5,662 nt of DNA from Rhodospirillales bacterium (GTDB lineage: Bacteria; Pseudomonadota; Alphaproteobacteria; Geminicoccales; Geminicoccaceae). The notes under the pieces were generated by a model. That model was not told the DNA's origin, ran no database searches, and saw only the letters and a program-made list of their open reading frames with translations. The position numbers and the translations under genes were made by a program. Of the stretch, positions 1 through 5,662 are shown piece by piece (position 1 is the first letter of the stretch; each line of letters opens with the position of its first letter). Location of the stretch: assembly GCA_007131045.1 (NCBI GenBank), contig SLRI01000551.1, positions 1 through 5,662 of the forward strand. The letters run 5' to 3'.

Positions 1-1628
1 GGCTGGGCAAGGCCGAGGATACCGGCTCGATCGCGCTGACCATCGCAGCCGACCTCGAGCTGCCGGTCGAGTTCGGCCCGGCGGCCTTGGCAGTGGCCGA
101 GAACGCCCAGCCGCCGACACTCGGTGACCGCGTGGATCTTCGCGATCTCGATCTGGTCACCATCGACGGCGCCGATGCGCGCGATTTCGACGACGCGGTC
201 TGGGCCGACCCAGAGCCTTTGGCGGATGGCGGGTTTCGGGCCGTGGTCGCGATCGCCGACGTGGCGCACTACGTCCAGCCCGGCGATCCGCTCGATCGGG
301 AAGCCCTGGAGCGCGGCAACTCGGTCTATTTCCCCGACCGGGTCATCCCGATGTTGCCCGAAGCGCTCTCCAACGGCCTCTGCTCACTGAAGCCTCATGA
401 GGACCGCGCCAGCATCGCCGTCGAGCTGGTGTTCGATGCCGATGCTGCCTTGAAGCGCTGGAAGTTCATGCGGGCGCTGATCAAGAGCCGCGCCCGCCTG
501 ACCTACGAGCAGGTGCAGATGGCCAAAGACGGCAGCCCGGACGACGTCACCGGGCCGCTCATGGCGACGGTTATCGAACCGCTCTTTCGGGTCTACGAAA
601 AGCTGGCGGCAGCCAGGCGCAAGCGCGGCACGATCGAGCTGGAGCTTCCCGAGCGGCAGATCCTCCTCGACCAGCACGGCAAGGTGCAGGACATCGTCGT
701 CCGCCGCCGGCTGGCCAGCCACATGCTGGTCGAGGAGCTGATGATCGCGGCCAACGTGGCCGCCGCCAGGGCCCTTGCCGAAAAGAAGCGGCCCTGCCTC
801 TTTCGCGTCCACGACAAGCCCGATCCGATCCGCATCGAGGCCCTGGCCCAGTACCTGGAGCGGCTCGGCATCGGCTGGTCCAGGACAGCGAAGAAGCCCG
901 GCGACTTCACCCGGATGCTGGAGCGGATCGCCCTGCCGAGCTTGCGCGAGCAGGTCTCGGGCTTCGTGCTCCGAGCCCAGGCACAGGCCATGTACCAGCC
1001 GGACAATCTCGGCCATTTCGGGCTGAACCTGCGCCACTACGCGCACTTCACCTCGCCGATCCGCCGTTATTCGGACCTCGTCGTCCATCGCCTCCTGATC
1101 CACCACGAGAAGCTCGCCGGGACCGACGACGGCCGGGCCTATGACCTCGAGCAGCTCGAGCGCTTCGGCCGGCTGGTCTCGGCCACCGAGAGGAAGGCCG
1201 TCCAGGCCGAGCGGATGGCGTTCGCCCGCTACACAGCACTCTTCATGCTCGACAAGAAGGGGGCGCAGTTCACCGGCCGGGTGATCGGGGTGCAGCGCTT
1301 CGGCCTCTTCGTCATGCTGGACGAGACCGGGGCCGAGGGGCTGGTGCCGGTGAGCACGCTGGGTGAGGACGCGTTCCACTATGACGAGCAGCACCAGGCG
1401 CTGGTCGGCATCCGCTACGGCGAGGCGTTCGGGCTGGGTGATCTGGTGACCGTCACGCTCGCCGATATCGACATCGTCCAGGGCCAGCTCAGCTTTCGCA
1501 TCGACGTCCACGAGCGGGCGCATGCAGCAGAGCTGGCCCAGGCCGCCTGGGCCAAGGCCGGGCCGATGCGACGCGGGCAGCAACCCAGAGGCAGGGGTGC
1601 GCATGCCGCCGGCCGCCGCAGACGCTGA
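1..1628 (+). CDS. rnr: Ribonuclease R (RNB-family 3'-5' exoribonuclease), 5'-truncated by the window edge
   Basis: Processive hydrolytic 3'-5' exoribonuclease that degrades structured RNA in the cytoplasm. The frame is open from the codon at position 3 to the TGA at 1626-1628, giving 541 visible residues (numbered from that codon). The visible part starts near the end of the N-terminal cold-shock domains. The RNB catalytic domain covers about residues 45-368 (135-1106). It carries TIDGADARDFDDA with the four metal-binding aspartates (D55, D61, D63, D64), NSVYFPDRVIPMLP with the likely RNA-clamping tyrosine Y109, MLVEELMIAAN, and the signature HFTSPIRRYSDLVVHR near 348-363, whose arginines include the catalytic one known in RNase II/R. 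An S1 RNA-binding domain follows (about 421-499; 1263-1499), then a short arginine-rich tail. RNase R is usually 700-800 residues, so roughly a quarter to a third is missing upstream. A TTG at 87 is not the real start because family-like sequence continues before it. RNase R is favoured over RNase II by the basic tail and by alphaproteobacterial style. All visible catalytic residues are intact. Confidence 0.95.
   Translation, partial: LGKAEDTGSIALTIAADLELPVEFGPAALAVAENAQPPTLGDRVDLRDLDLVTIDGADARDFDDAVWADPEPLADGGFRAVVAIADVAHYVQPGDPLDREALERGNSVYFPDRVIPMLPEALSNGLCSLKPHEDRASIAVELVFDADAALKRWKFMRALIKSRARLTYEQVQMAKDGSPDDVTGPLMATVIEPLFRVYEKLAAARRKRGTIELELPERQILLDQHGKVQDIVVRRRLASHMLVEELMIAANVAAARALAEKKRPCLFRVHDKPDPIRIEALAQYLERLGIGWSRTAKKPGDFTRMLERIALPSLREQVSGFVLRAQAQAMYQPDNLGHFGLNLRHYAHFTSPIRRYSDLVVHRLLIHHEKLAGTDDGRAYDLEQLERFGRLVSATERKAVQAERMAFARYTALFMLDKKGAQFTGRVIGVQRFGLFVMLDETGAEGLVPVSTLGEDAFHYDEQHQALVGIRYGEAFGLGDLVTVTLADIDIVQGQLSFRIDVHERAHAAELAQAAWAKAGPMRRGQQPRGRGAHAAGRRRR
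1587..1597 (+). promoter_or_regulatory. Ribosome binding site for the MFS transporter gene, inside the rnr coding end
   Basis: The purine-rich stretch AGAGGCAGGGG ends 5 bases before the ATG at 1603. AGGGG (1593-1597) is the best Shine-Dalgarno match at usual spacing. It supports 1603 over the in-frame ATG at 1522 (deep inside rnr), the GTG at 1597 (overlapping this motif) and the ATG at 1666 (which would start inside the first membrane helix and has a poor upstream site). The call rests on sequence only. Confidence 0.6.
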
Positions 1629-2796
1629 GGCCCTTCGCCGCCGCAACGTCGAGCTCGCGGCACTCATGGCGAGTGCGGCGATCGTCGGTGCATCGCTCGC
1701 CCTCTCCTTTCCGCTGCTCTCGCTGGTGCTCGCCGCCGACGGCCACGATGCCACGGTCATCGGCGTCAACGCCGCGGCGCACGGGCTGGGCGTGCTCCTG
1801 GCCGCACCCTTCTTCGGCCGGCTGATATTGGGCATCGGCGCGGTCTGGGCGATGCGCCTCGGGCTCACGGCGGCAGCGGTCCTGCTCGTGCTCTTTCCGC
1901 TCGAGGTCGACCCTTGGCTCTGGTTCGCACTCAGGCTGGTTTTCGGGGCCTCGACCACCGTCGTCTTCATCGTCAGCGAGGCCGCGATCAACGCGCTCGT
2001 CGACGATCATCGGCGCGGCCGGGTGCTGGGCCTCTACGGCACCATGTTCGCCGTCGGCTACGCGACCGGGCCCTTGATCATCGCCTTCGTCGGCAGCGAG
2101 GGAATGGCCCCCTTTCTCGTCGGCACGGCCATTCTCGCGGCCGGACTGGCACCGACGCTCGCCATGCCCTCGATCGACGTGGCCCTGGGCGGCGGACCGG
2201 ACGCCTATGCCGCACGCCGGCTCCTGGCCTTGTGGCGGACAGCACCCCTGATCCTCGGCACCGGTGCCGTGGTCGCCCTGATCGAGACGACGCAGTTCTC
2301 GCTCCTGCCGGTCTGGGGGCTCGAGCTCGGCATGGGCGAGAGCGCCGTGGCGCTGCTCCTCGGGGTCTGGATCGCCGGCAACATTCTCCTGCAGTACCCG
2401 GTGGGCTGGCTCGCCGACCGGCTGCCGCGGCGGCGGCTCCTGGCCGGCTGCGCCGCTCTCGCGACCCTTTTGTCGCTGGCCTTGATGAGCCAGATCGTGG
2501 TCGCCACCCCGGCGCTGCTCTGGCCCGTGCTGCTGGTGCACGGCGGGATGAGTGGCGGGATCTACGTGCTGGCGCTGGCCTTGATGGGCGAGCGCTTCAA
2601 GGGCGCGTCGCTGGCCGGCGCCAATGCGGCCTTCATCCTCACCTACGAGATCGGGGCGATGGGCGGGCCGCCGGTGGCCGGGCTCGCCTTCAGTATCCTG
2701 GGCGCGCCGGGCCTGCCGCTGGTCTTCGTGATCGCGCTCGCGATCCTGGTGCCGGCAGCACTGACCGCCCGGCAACCGGCGCGGCGCAGCTCGTGA
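1603..2796 (+). CDS. Major facilitator superfamily transporter, YcaD-like
   Basis: Predicted 397-residue inner-membrane secondary transporter, the usual size for a 12-helix MFS protein. After a short charged N-terminus (about residues 1-17), hydrophobic helices alternate with short loops, the first at about 18-45. The stretch DPWLWFALRLVFGA (103-116), then SEAAINALV and RGRVLGLYGTMFAVGYATGP (138-157), recalls the YcaD group of MFS proteins. The C-terminal half has a clear MFS loop motif, GWLADRLPRRR (268-278). The equivalent N-terminal loop, around FFGRLILGIGAVWAMR, lacks the usual aspartate. A basic linker near 201-212 (AYAARRLLALWR) probably separates the two six-helix halves. The ATG at 1603 is chosen for its Shine-Dalgarno motif and because earlier starts would only translate rnr sequence in another frame. 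The gene overlaps rnr by 26 bases and the next gene by 4, suggesting coupled translation. The substrate cannot be predicted; sugar, drug and metabolite export are all possible. Confidence 0.85.
   Translation: MPPAAADAEALRRRNVELAALMASAAIVGASLALSFPLLSLVLAADGHDATVIGVNAAAHGLGVLLAAPFFGRLILGIGAVWAMRLGLTAAAVLLVLFPLEVDPWLWFALRLVFGASTTVVFIVSEAAINALVDDHRRGRVLGLYGTMFAVGYATGPLIIAFVGSEGMAPFLVGTAILAAGLAPTLAMPSIDVALGGGPDAYAARRLLALWRTAPLILGTGAVVALIETTQFSLLPVWGLELGMGESAVALLLGVWIAGNILLQYPVGWLADRLPRRRLLAGCAALATLLSLALMSQIVVATPALLWPVLLVHGGMSGGIYVLALALMGERFKGASLAGANAAFILTYEIGAMGGPPVAGLAFSILGAPGLPLVFVIALAILVPAALTARQPARRSS
2793..2796 (+). other. GTGA start-stop overlap coupling the MFS and permease genes
   Basis: The TGA stop of the MFS gene (2794-2796) is contained in GTGA, whose GTG (2793-2795) is the best start for the permease. 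No convincing Shine-Dalgarno motif precedes it, since the preceding bases are mostly C/G without AGGAG-like sequence. This fits a start reached by ribosomes terminating on the upstream gene. Coupling is inferred, not shown. Confidence 0.65.
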
Positions 2797-4319
2797 CGGC
2801 ACTCCTCGCCCTGCTGCCGATCCTCTTGATCGTGGCCTTGATGATCGGGCTTTCCTGGTCGGCCGCCCGGGCCGGGATCGCAGGCCTCGTCGTGGCCTTG
2901 CCGGTAGCCCTCTTCGCCTTCGACTACCGCGGCCCCGAGGCCGCCCCCAACCTGCCCCTGGCGCTCTTGGGCCTCTTCGCCGAGGCCGGGTTCACCGCTG
3001 CCACCATTCTCTGGATCGTCTTTCCGGCCCTTTGGATCCACGAGCTGCAGCTCCGGACCGAGGCCACCGAGACGATCCGCAAATCGCTGACCCGGCTCTC
3101 GGTCGACCCGCGCCTCACCGCCCTCCTGATCGCCTGGTTCTTCGCCCTCTTCGCCGAGGGGGCCGCGGGCTTCGGCACGCCGGTGGCGCTGGCCGCCCCC
3201 ATTCTGGTCGGGCTCGGCTTTCCGCCGATCCAGGCGGTCTCGCTGGCCCTCGTCGGCCATGCGGTGGGCGTGTCGTTCGGCGCGGTGGGCACGCCGGTCA
3301 TGGCACAGCTCGCAACCAGCGATCTCACGCCTACCGCCCTTGCCGGGGCCACCGCCCTCTTGCATGCGGTGCTCGGCTGGACCATGGCGCTCACCCTGCA
3401 TCGGATCGTCGTCAAGGGCGAGAACGGCAACGCGGCCGCGGCGACCGCCGGCTGGCCCTGGCCGCTGCTGGCCTCGGTCACCTTCCTCTTGCCTTATGCC
3501 CTTATCGCCTGGGCGATCGGCCCGGAGCTGCCGACCCTGGGCGCAGCACTCCTGGGCGGGGCCGCCTTCGCCTGGTTCGTGCATCGCCGCGAGGAGGCCG
3601 TGGGCGAGCACCACGACGACCTGCCGGACGCCCGGCGCATCGTCATGGCGGCCTTGCCCTACCTGGTGCTCCTGGCGCTGATCGTAGTCACCCGGCTCAT
3701 CCCGCCGCTGCAAGAGCTCCTGAGCGAGATCCGGCTCGCCTGGTCGCTCTTCGACGACGGCTTCAGCGGCTCGTTCCAGCCGCTCTACCATCCGGGCACG
3801 ATGCTGTTCTCGGGCCTTCTCATCGGCGGCATGGTGCGGCGTGACAGCCTCGGGGATTTCGCCGCCACGGCGAAGGCCGCGGCCGGGCGGCTGCCGGCGG
3901 TGATCATCGCCCTCCTGGCGATGCTGACCATCGCCCGGCTGATGGTCCATGCCGGGCTGATCGAGGCCCTGGCCGAGGCTGCGGCAGCGACCACGGGCGT
4001 GGCCTGGCCGCTCTTCGCCCCGGCGACGGGAGCACTCGGGACGTTCGTGACGGGCTCGGCCACGGCGTCGAACATCCTGCTCACCGATTTTCAGCTGGCG
4101 ACCGCCTCGGCCCTCGCCCTGCCGGCACTCTGGATGGCGGCGGCCCAGGGCTTCGGTGCCGCCGTCGGCAACATCATCTGCCCGCACAACATCGTCGCCG
4201 GCAACGCCACGGTGGGCCTCGCCGGCCGCGAGGGGCCGGTGTTGCGGCTGATGCTGGGTCCTGCCCTGCTCTACGCGGCCTTGGGCGGCGTCCTCGTCGC
4301 ACTCATCGTCTATATTTGA
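2793..4319 (+). CDS. L-lactate permease family transporter (LctP/LldP-like)
   Basis: Predicted inner-membrane transporter of the lactate permease family. Characterised members (E. coli LldP, GlcA) import lactate or glycolate with protons. The 508 residues are nearly all hydrophobic segments, consistent with 12-14 helices, and somewhat shorter than the usual 530-560. Family-like blocks include AEGAAGFGTPVALAAPILVG (121-140), GLGFPPIQAVSLALVGHAVG (140-159), SFGAVGTPV (161-169), GALGTFVTGSATASNILLTD (413-432) and a C-terminal NIICPHNIVAGNATVGLAGR (460-479), all typical positions of LctP conservation. A polar stretch near 264-284 (HRREEAVGEHHDD onward) is probably a cytoplasmic loop. The GTG at 2793 gives an N-terminus that directly forms the first helix; the next ATG (2841) would cut that helix. 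The frame is open upstream to 1914, but there it runs through the MFS gene and reads as arginine-rich nonsense. No lactate dehydrogenase, glycolate oxidase or LldR-type regulator is in view, so the exact monocarboxylate is unknown. Confidence 0.9.
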   Translation: MTALLALLPILLIVALMIGLSWSAARAGIAGLVVALPVALFAFDYRGPEAAPNLPLALLGLFAEAGFTAATILWIVFPALWIHELQLRTEATETIRKSLTRLSVDPRLTALLIAWFFALFAEGAAGFGTPVALAAPILVGLGFPPIQAVSLALVGHAVGVSFGAVGTPVMAQLATSDLTPTALAGATALLHAVLGWTMALTLHRIVVKGENGNAAAATAGWPWPLLASVTFLLPYALIAWAIGPELPTLGAALLGGAAFAWFVHRREEAVGEHHDDLPDARRIVMAALPYLVLLALIVVTRLIPPLQELLSEIRLAWSLFDDGFSGSFQPLYHPGTMLFSGLLIGGMVRRDSLGDFAATAKAAAGRLPAVIIALLAMLTIARLMVHAGLIEALAEAAAATTGVAWPLFAPATGALGTFVTGSATASNILLTDFQLATASALALPALWMAAAQGFGAAVGNIICPHNIVAGNATVGLAGREGPVLRLMLGPALLYAALGGVLVALIVYI

Positions 4320-4322
4320 GCC
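4320..4322. other. 3-base gap between convergent stop codons
   Basis: The permease TGA (4317-4319) and the TGA of the minus-strand gene (read from 4325 to 4323) face each other across 3 bases. TGAG and CTCA form a tiny palindrome at 4317-4325. I see no GC-rich stem followed by a T-run in either direction, so no intrinsic terminator is annotated. Termination for each gene must lie inside the other gene or be Rho-dependent (inference). Confidence 0.8.
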
Positions 4323-5662
4323 TCAGGGGCCGTCGATCAGTGGCGGCTCGCCGGTGCTGCGGCTGATGAAGCTCTTGGCCCGGTCGCGAAGGGCGAGGGC
4401 CGCTGTCCAGTCCTCGTCCTCGGGCTCGAGCGGGTCGCCGATCTCGACCTCGATGGTACCCGGCCGCGGGAACCAGACGTCGGCGCGAAGCATCGAGCGG
4501 GTGCCGCTGATCGCGATCGGCACCACCGGGATGCGGTTCTTGGCCGCAATCGTGAAGGCGCCCATGTGGAACGGCAGGAGGCCGGGGATCCGGCCGAAGG
4601 TGCCTTCGGGGAAGAACAGCAGCGTGCCGCCGGTGGCGTCGCTGCCCAGCGCCCGGACATCGGCGATTCCCTTGGCCTTGTCGAAGCGCTCGACGAAGAC
4701 CGCGCCGATGCGCCGGAGGATGCTGGCGGTGAACCAGTTCTGGCTGAGCTCGGCCTTGGCGACGAAGGCGACCGGGCGGGGCAAGGCCGCCAGAAGCGCG
4801 AAGCCGTCGAGATAGCTCGCATGGTTGGCGACCAGGACGGCCGGGGTATCGGGCAGACGCTCGAGGCCACGGATTTCGAGCCTGGTGCCGGAGAGCCGCG
4901 CCATGCCGCGCAGCAGCGCGCGCGAGACGGTCCAGCGGCGCTCGACACCCGGCAAGCTCAGAACGGCGAGCCAGCCGACGGGGGCGATGACGGCGACCAG
5001 CGTCCAGCCCCATAGGGCGAAGCCGGTAGCGGCGGTCCGCCGCCTGGCGCGCTGCAGATTCGGGCGCAAGGCGTCGAGCTGCAGGGTTGCGACCTGCTGC
5101 CAAAGAGCCTGCCGCTCGGCGCCGATCCGGCCGCGCTCGAGCAGCTGGCGGCAGGCGTCGCGGCGGATCTTGCCCGACGAGGTCTTGAGCACGCTGTTGG
5201 GCGGGGCCAGGACCACCTCGTCGGCCGGCATGCCGGTGAGGTCGATGGTCAGGCCCTCGACCGCGCGGGTAAGCTCGGCCCGATCCGCCTCCCTGGTCTT
5301 GCGGGTCTCGGCGAGCACGACCAGCCGCTCGCCGCCCGCCCCCTGCCGGCCGAAGACGGCGACGCAGCCGGCGCGAATGCCGTCGAGATTGCCGATCGCG
5401 GCTTCGAGCTCCTCGGGGTAGATGTTGCGGCCGGCCTTGATGATGACGTCCTTGGCCCGGCCGGTGACGTAGAGCTCGCCCTGCGCGATGTAGCCGAGAT
5501 CGCCGGAATCGAGCCAGTCGCCGTGGCGGAGCCGGGCCGTGGCTTCGGGGTTGTCGAGGTAGCCCGAGGTCGCCGAGGGGCCCTTGAACTGGATGTGGCC
5601 CTCCTGCCGGTCGGCGAGCTCGCGGTCGGCATCGTCGACGATCCGCACCTCGTGGCGGGGCA
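4323..5662 (-). CDS. Fatty acyl-AMP ligase/acyl-ACP synthetase-like domain fused to PlsC acyltransferase, N-terminus outside window
   Basis: C-terminal part of a bifunctional lipid enzyme. The frame is open from the right edge to the TGA at 4325-4323. Numbering here counts the GTG at 5648 as residue 1, but that is not the true start: the preceding codons (PRHE) continue family-like sequence. Residues 1 to about 170 are the end of an AMP-forming ligase of the ANL superfamily. They contain GPSATSGYLDNPEAT, WLDSGDLGY with the ribose-binding aspartate D50, GRAKDVIIKAGRNIYPEELE (64-83), and KTSSGKIRRDACR with the expected catalytic lysine K160. The wording resembles fatty acyl-AMP ligases. A hydrophobic segment lies at about 207-231. 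From about 250 to 405 is a PlsC/AGPAT domain: NHASYLD (H276, D281), GAVFVER (315-321), FFPEGTFGR (345-353) and VPIAI. All visible catalytic residues are present. Likely role: activate a fatty acid and transfer it to a lysophospholipid or glycerol phosphate acceptor. E. coli Aas has the reverse domain order. No carrier-protein domain is seen between the two enzymes. The substrate is unproven. Confidence 0.88.
   Translation of the reverse strand, partial: PRHEVRIVDDADRELADRQEGHIQFKGPSATSGYLDNPEATARLRHGDWLDSGDLGYIAQGELYVTGRAKDVIIKAGRNIYPEELEAAIGNLDGIRAGCVAVFGRQGAGGERLVVLAETRKTREADRAELTRAVEGLTIDLTGMPADEVVLAPPNSVLKTSSGKIRRDACRQLLERGRIGAERQALWQQVATLQLDALRPNLQRARRRTAATGFALWGWTLVAVIAPVGWLAVLSLPGVERRWTVSRALLRGMARLSGTRLEIRGLERLPDTPAVLVANHASYLDGFALLAALPRPVAFVAKAELSQNWFTASILRRIGAVFVERFDKAKGIADVRALGSDATGGTLLFFPEGTFGRIPGLLPFHMGAFTIAAKNRIPVVPIAISGTRSMLRADVWFPRPGTIEVEIGDPLEPEDEDWTAALALRDRAKSFISRSTGEPPLIDGP

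Noticed and set aside
87..89. TTG at 87 as the start of RNase R
   Set aside because: The frame is open to the left edge and the preceding codons read like the usual RNase R linker before the RNB domain, so the gene is cut by the window.
384..1991. 535-residue open frame on the minus strand opposite rnr and the MFS start
   Set aside because: Composition is repetitive and low in family-like motifs, it runs opposite a clearly real catalytic gene, and high GC content readily produces such antisense open frames.
1914..2792. Upstream extension of the permease frame, suggesting an 801-residue protein
   Set aside because: The extension is arginine-rich nonsense out of frame with the real MFS gene; LctP proteins begin at about the GTG at 2793.
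1489..2802. 437-residue minus-strand open frame opposite the MFS gene
   Set aside because: Dominated by Arg, Gly, Glu, Gln, Asp and His as expected for an antisense shadow of hydrophobic codons; no recognisable domain.
2643..4187. 514-residue minus-strand open frame opposite the permease gene
   Set aside because: Same charged, low-complexity antisense pattern; the plus strand encodes a conserved LctP protein.
4317..4325. Small palindrome TGAGCCTCA as a terminator or operator
   Set aside because: It arises from two facing TGA stop codons; the 4-base arms and 1-base loop cannot form a stable hairpin.
4354..5421. Plus-strand open frames (4354-4815, 4566-5015, 4825-5421) opposite the ligase-PlsC gene
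   Set aside because: They are shadows of a minus-strand frame that carries intact PlsC and ANL motifs; none shows a domain of its own.
1603..5662. A possible LplT-Aas type system: an MFS transporter near an Aas-like enzyme
   Set aside because: LplT-Aas pairs or fusions handle lysophospholipid uptake and re-acylation, but here the MFS protein looks YcaD-like rather than LplT-like, is on the opposite strand and is separated by the permease gene. Proximity alone does not support a link.

Overview
This is a 5.66 kb stretch of densely packed, GC-rich bacterial chromosome. G or C dominates third codon positions, and long open frames appear by chance on the opposite strand. The proteins read like those of a high-GC alphaproteobacterium, most plausibly Rhodospirillales or a relative. 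That placement is a judgement from protein style only; the window has no rRNA or other taxonomic marker. There is no mobile element, CRISPR array, tRNA or phage signature, and almost no non-coding DNA.

Layout: (1) Positions 1-1628, plus strand: the 3' two-thirds of a ribonuclease R gene (rnr), whose 5' end lies outside the window. (2) Positions 1603-2796, plus strand: a 397-residue major facilitator superfamily transporter resembling the YcaD group; its start overlaps the end of rnr by 26 bases. (3) Positions 2793-4319, plus strand: a 508-residue lactate permease (LctP/LldP) family transporter, whose GTG start overlaps the previous stop codon in a GTGA tetranucleotide. These three genes are very likely co-transcribed and translationally coupled. 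(4) Positions 4323-5662, minus strand: the C-terminal part of a two-domain lipid enzyme, an AMP-forming fatty acid ligase fused to a PlsC-type acyltransferase; its 5' end lies beyond the right edge. It converges on the permease gene with only 3 bases between the stop codons.

Functionally, the plus-strand group combines an RNA-degrading housekeeping enzyme with two inner-membrane transporters, with no obvious shared pathway. The minus-strand gene belongs to phospholipid acylation or remodelling and is probably a separate transcription unit. Its domain order (ligase first, acyltransferase second) is the reverse of E. coli Aas and is the most interesting point here. I found no convincing sign of a wholly new system; most of the window is ordinary core-type sequence.
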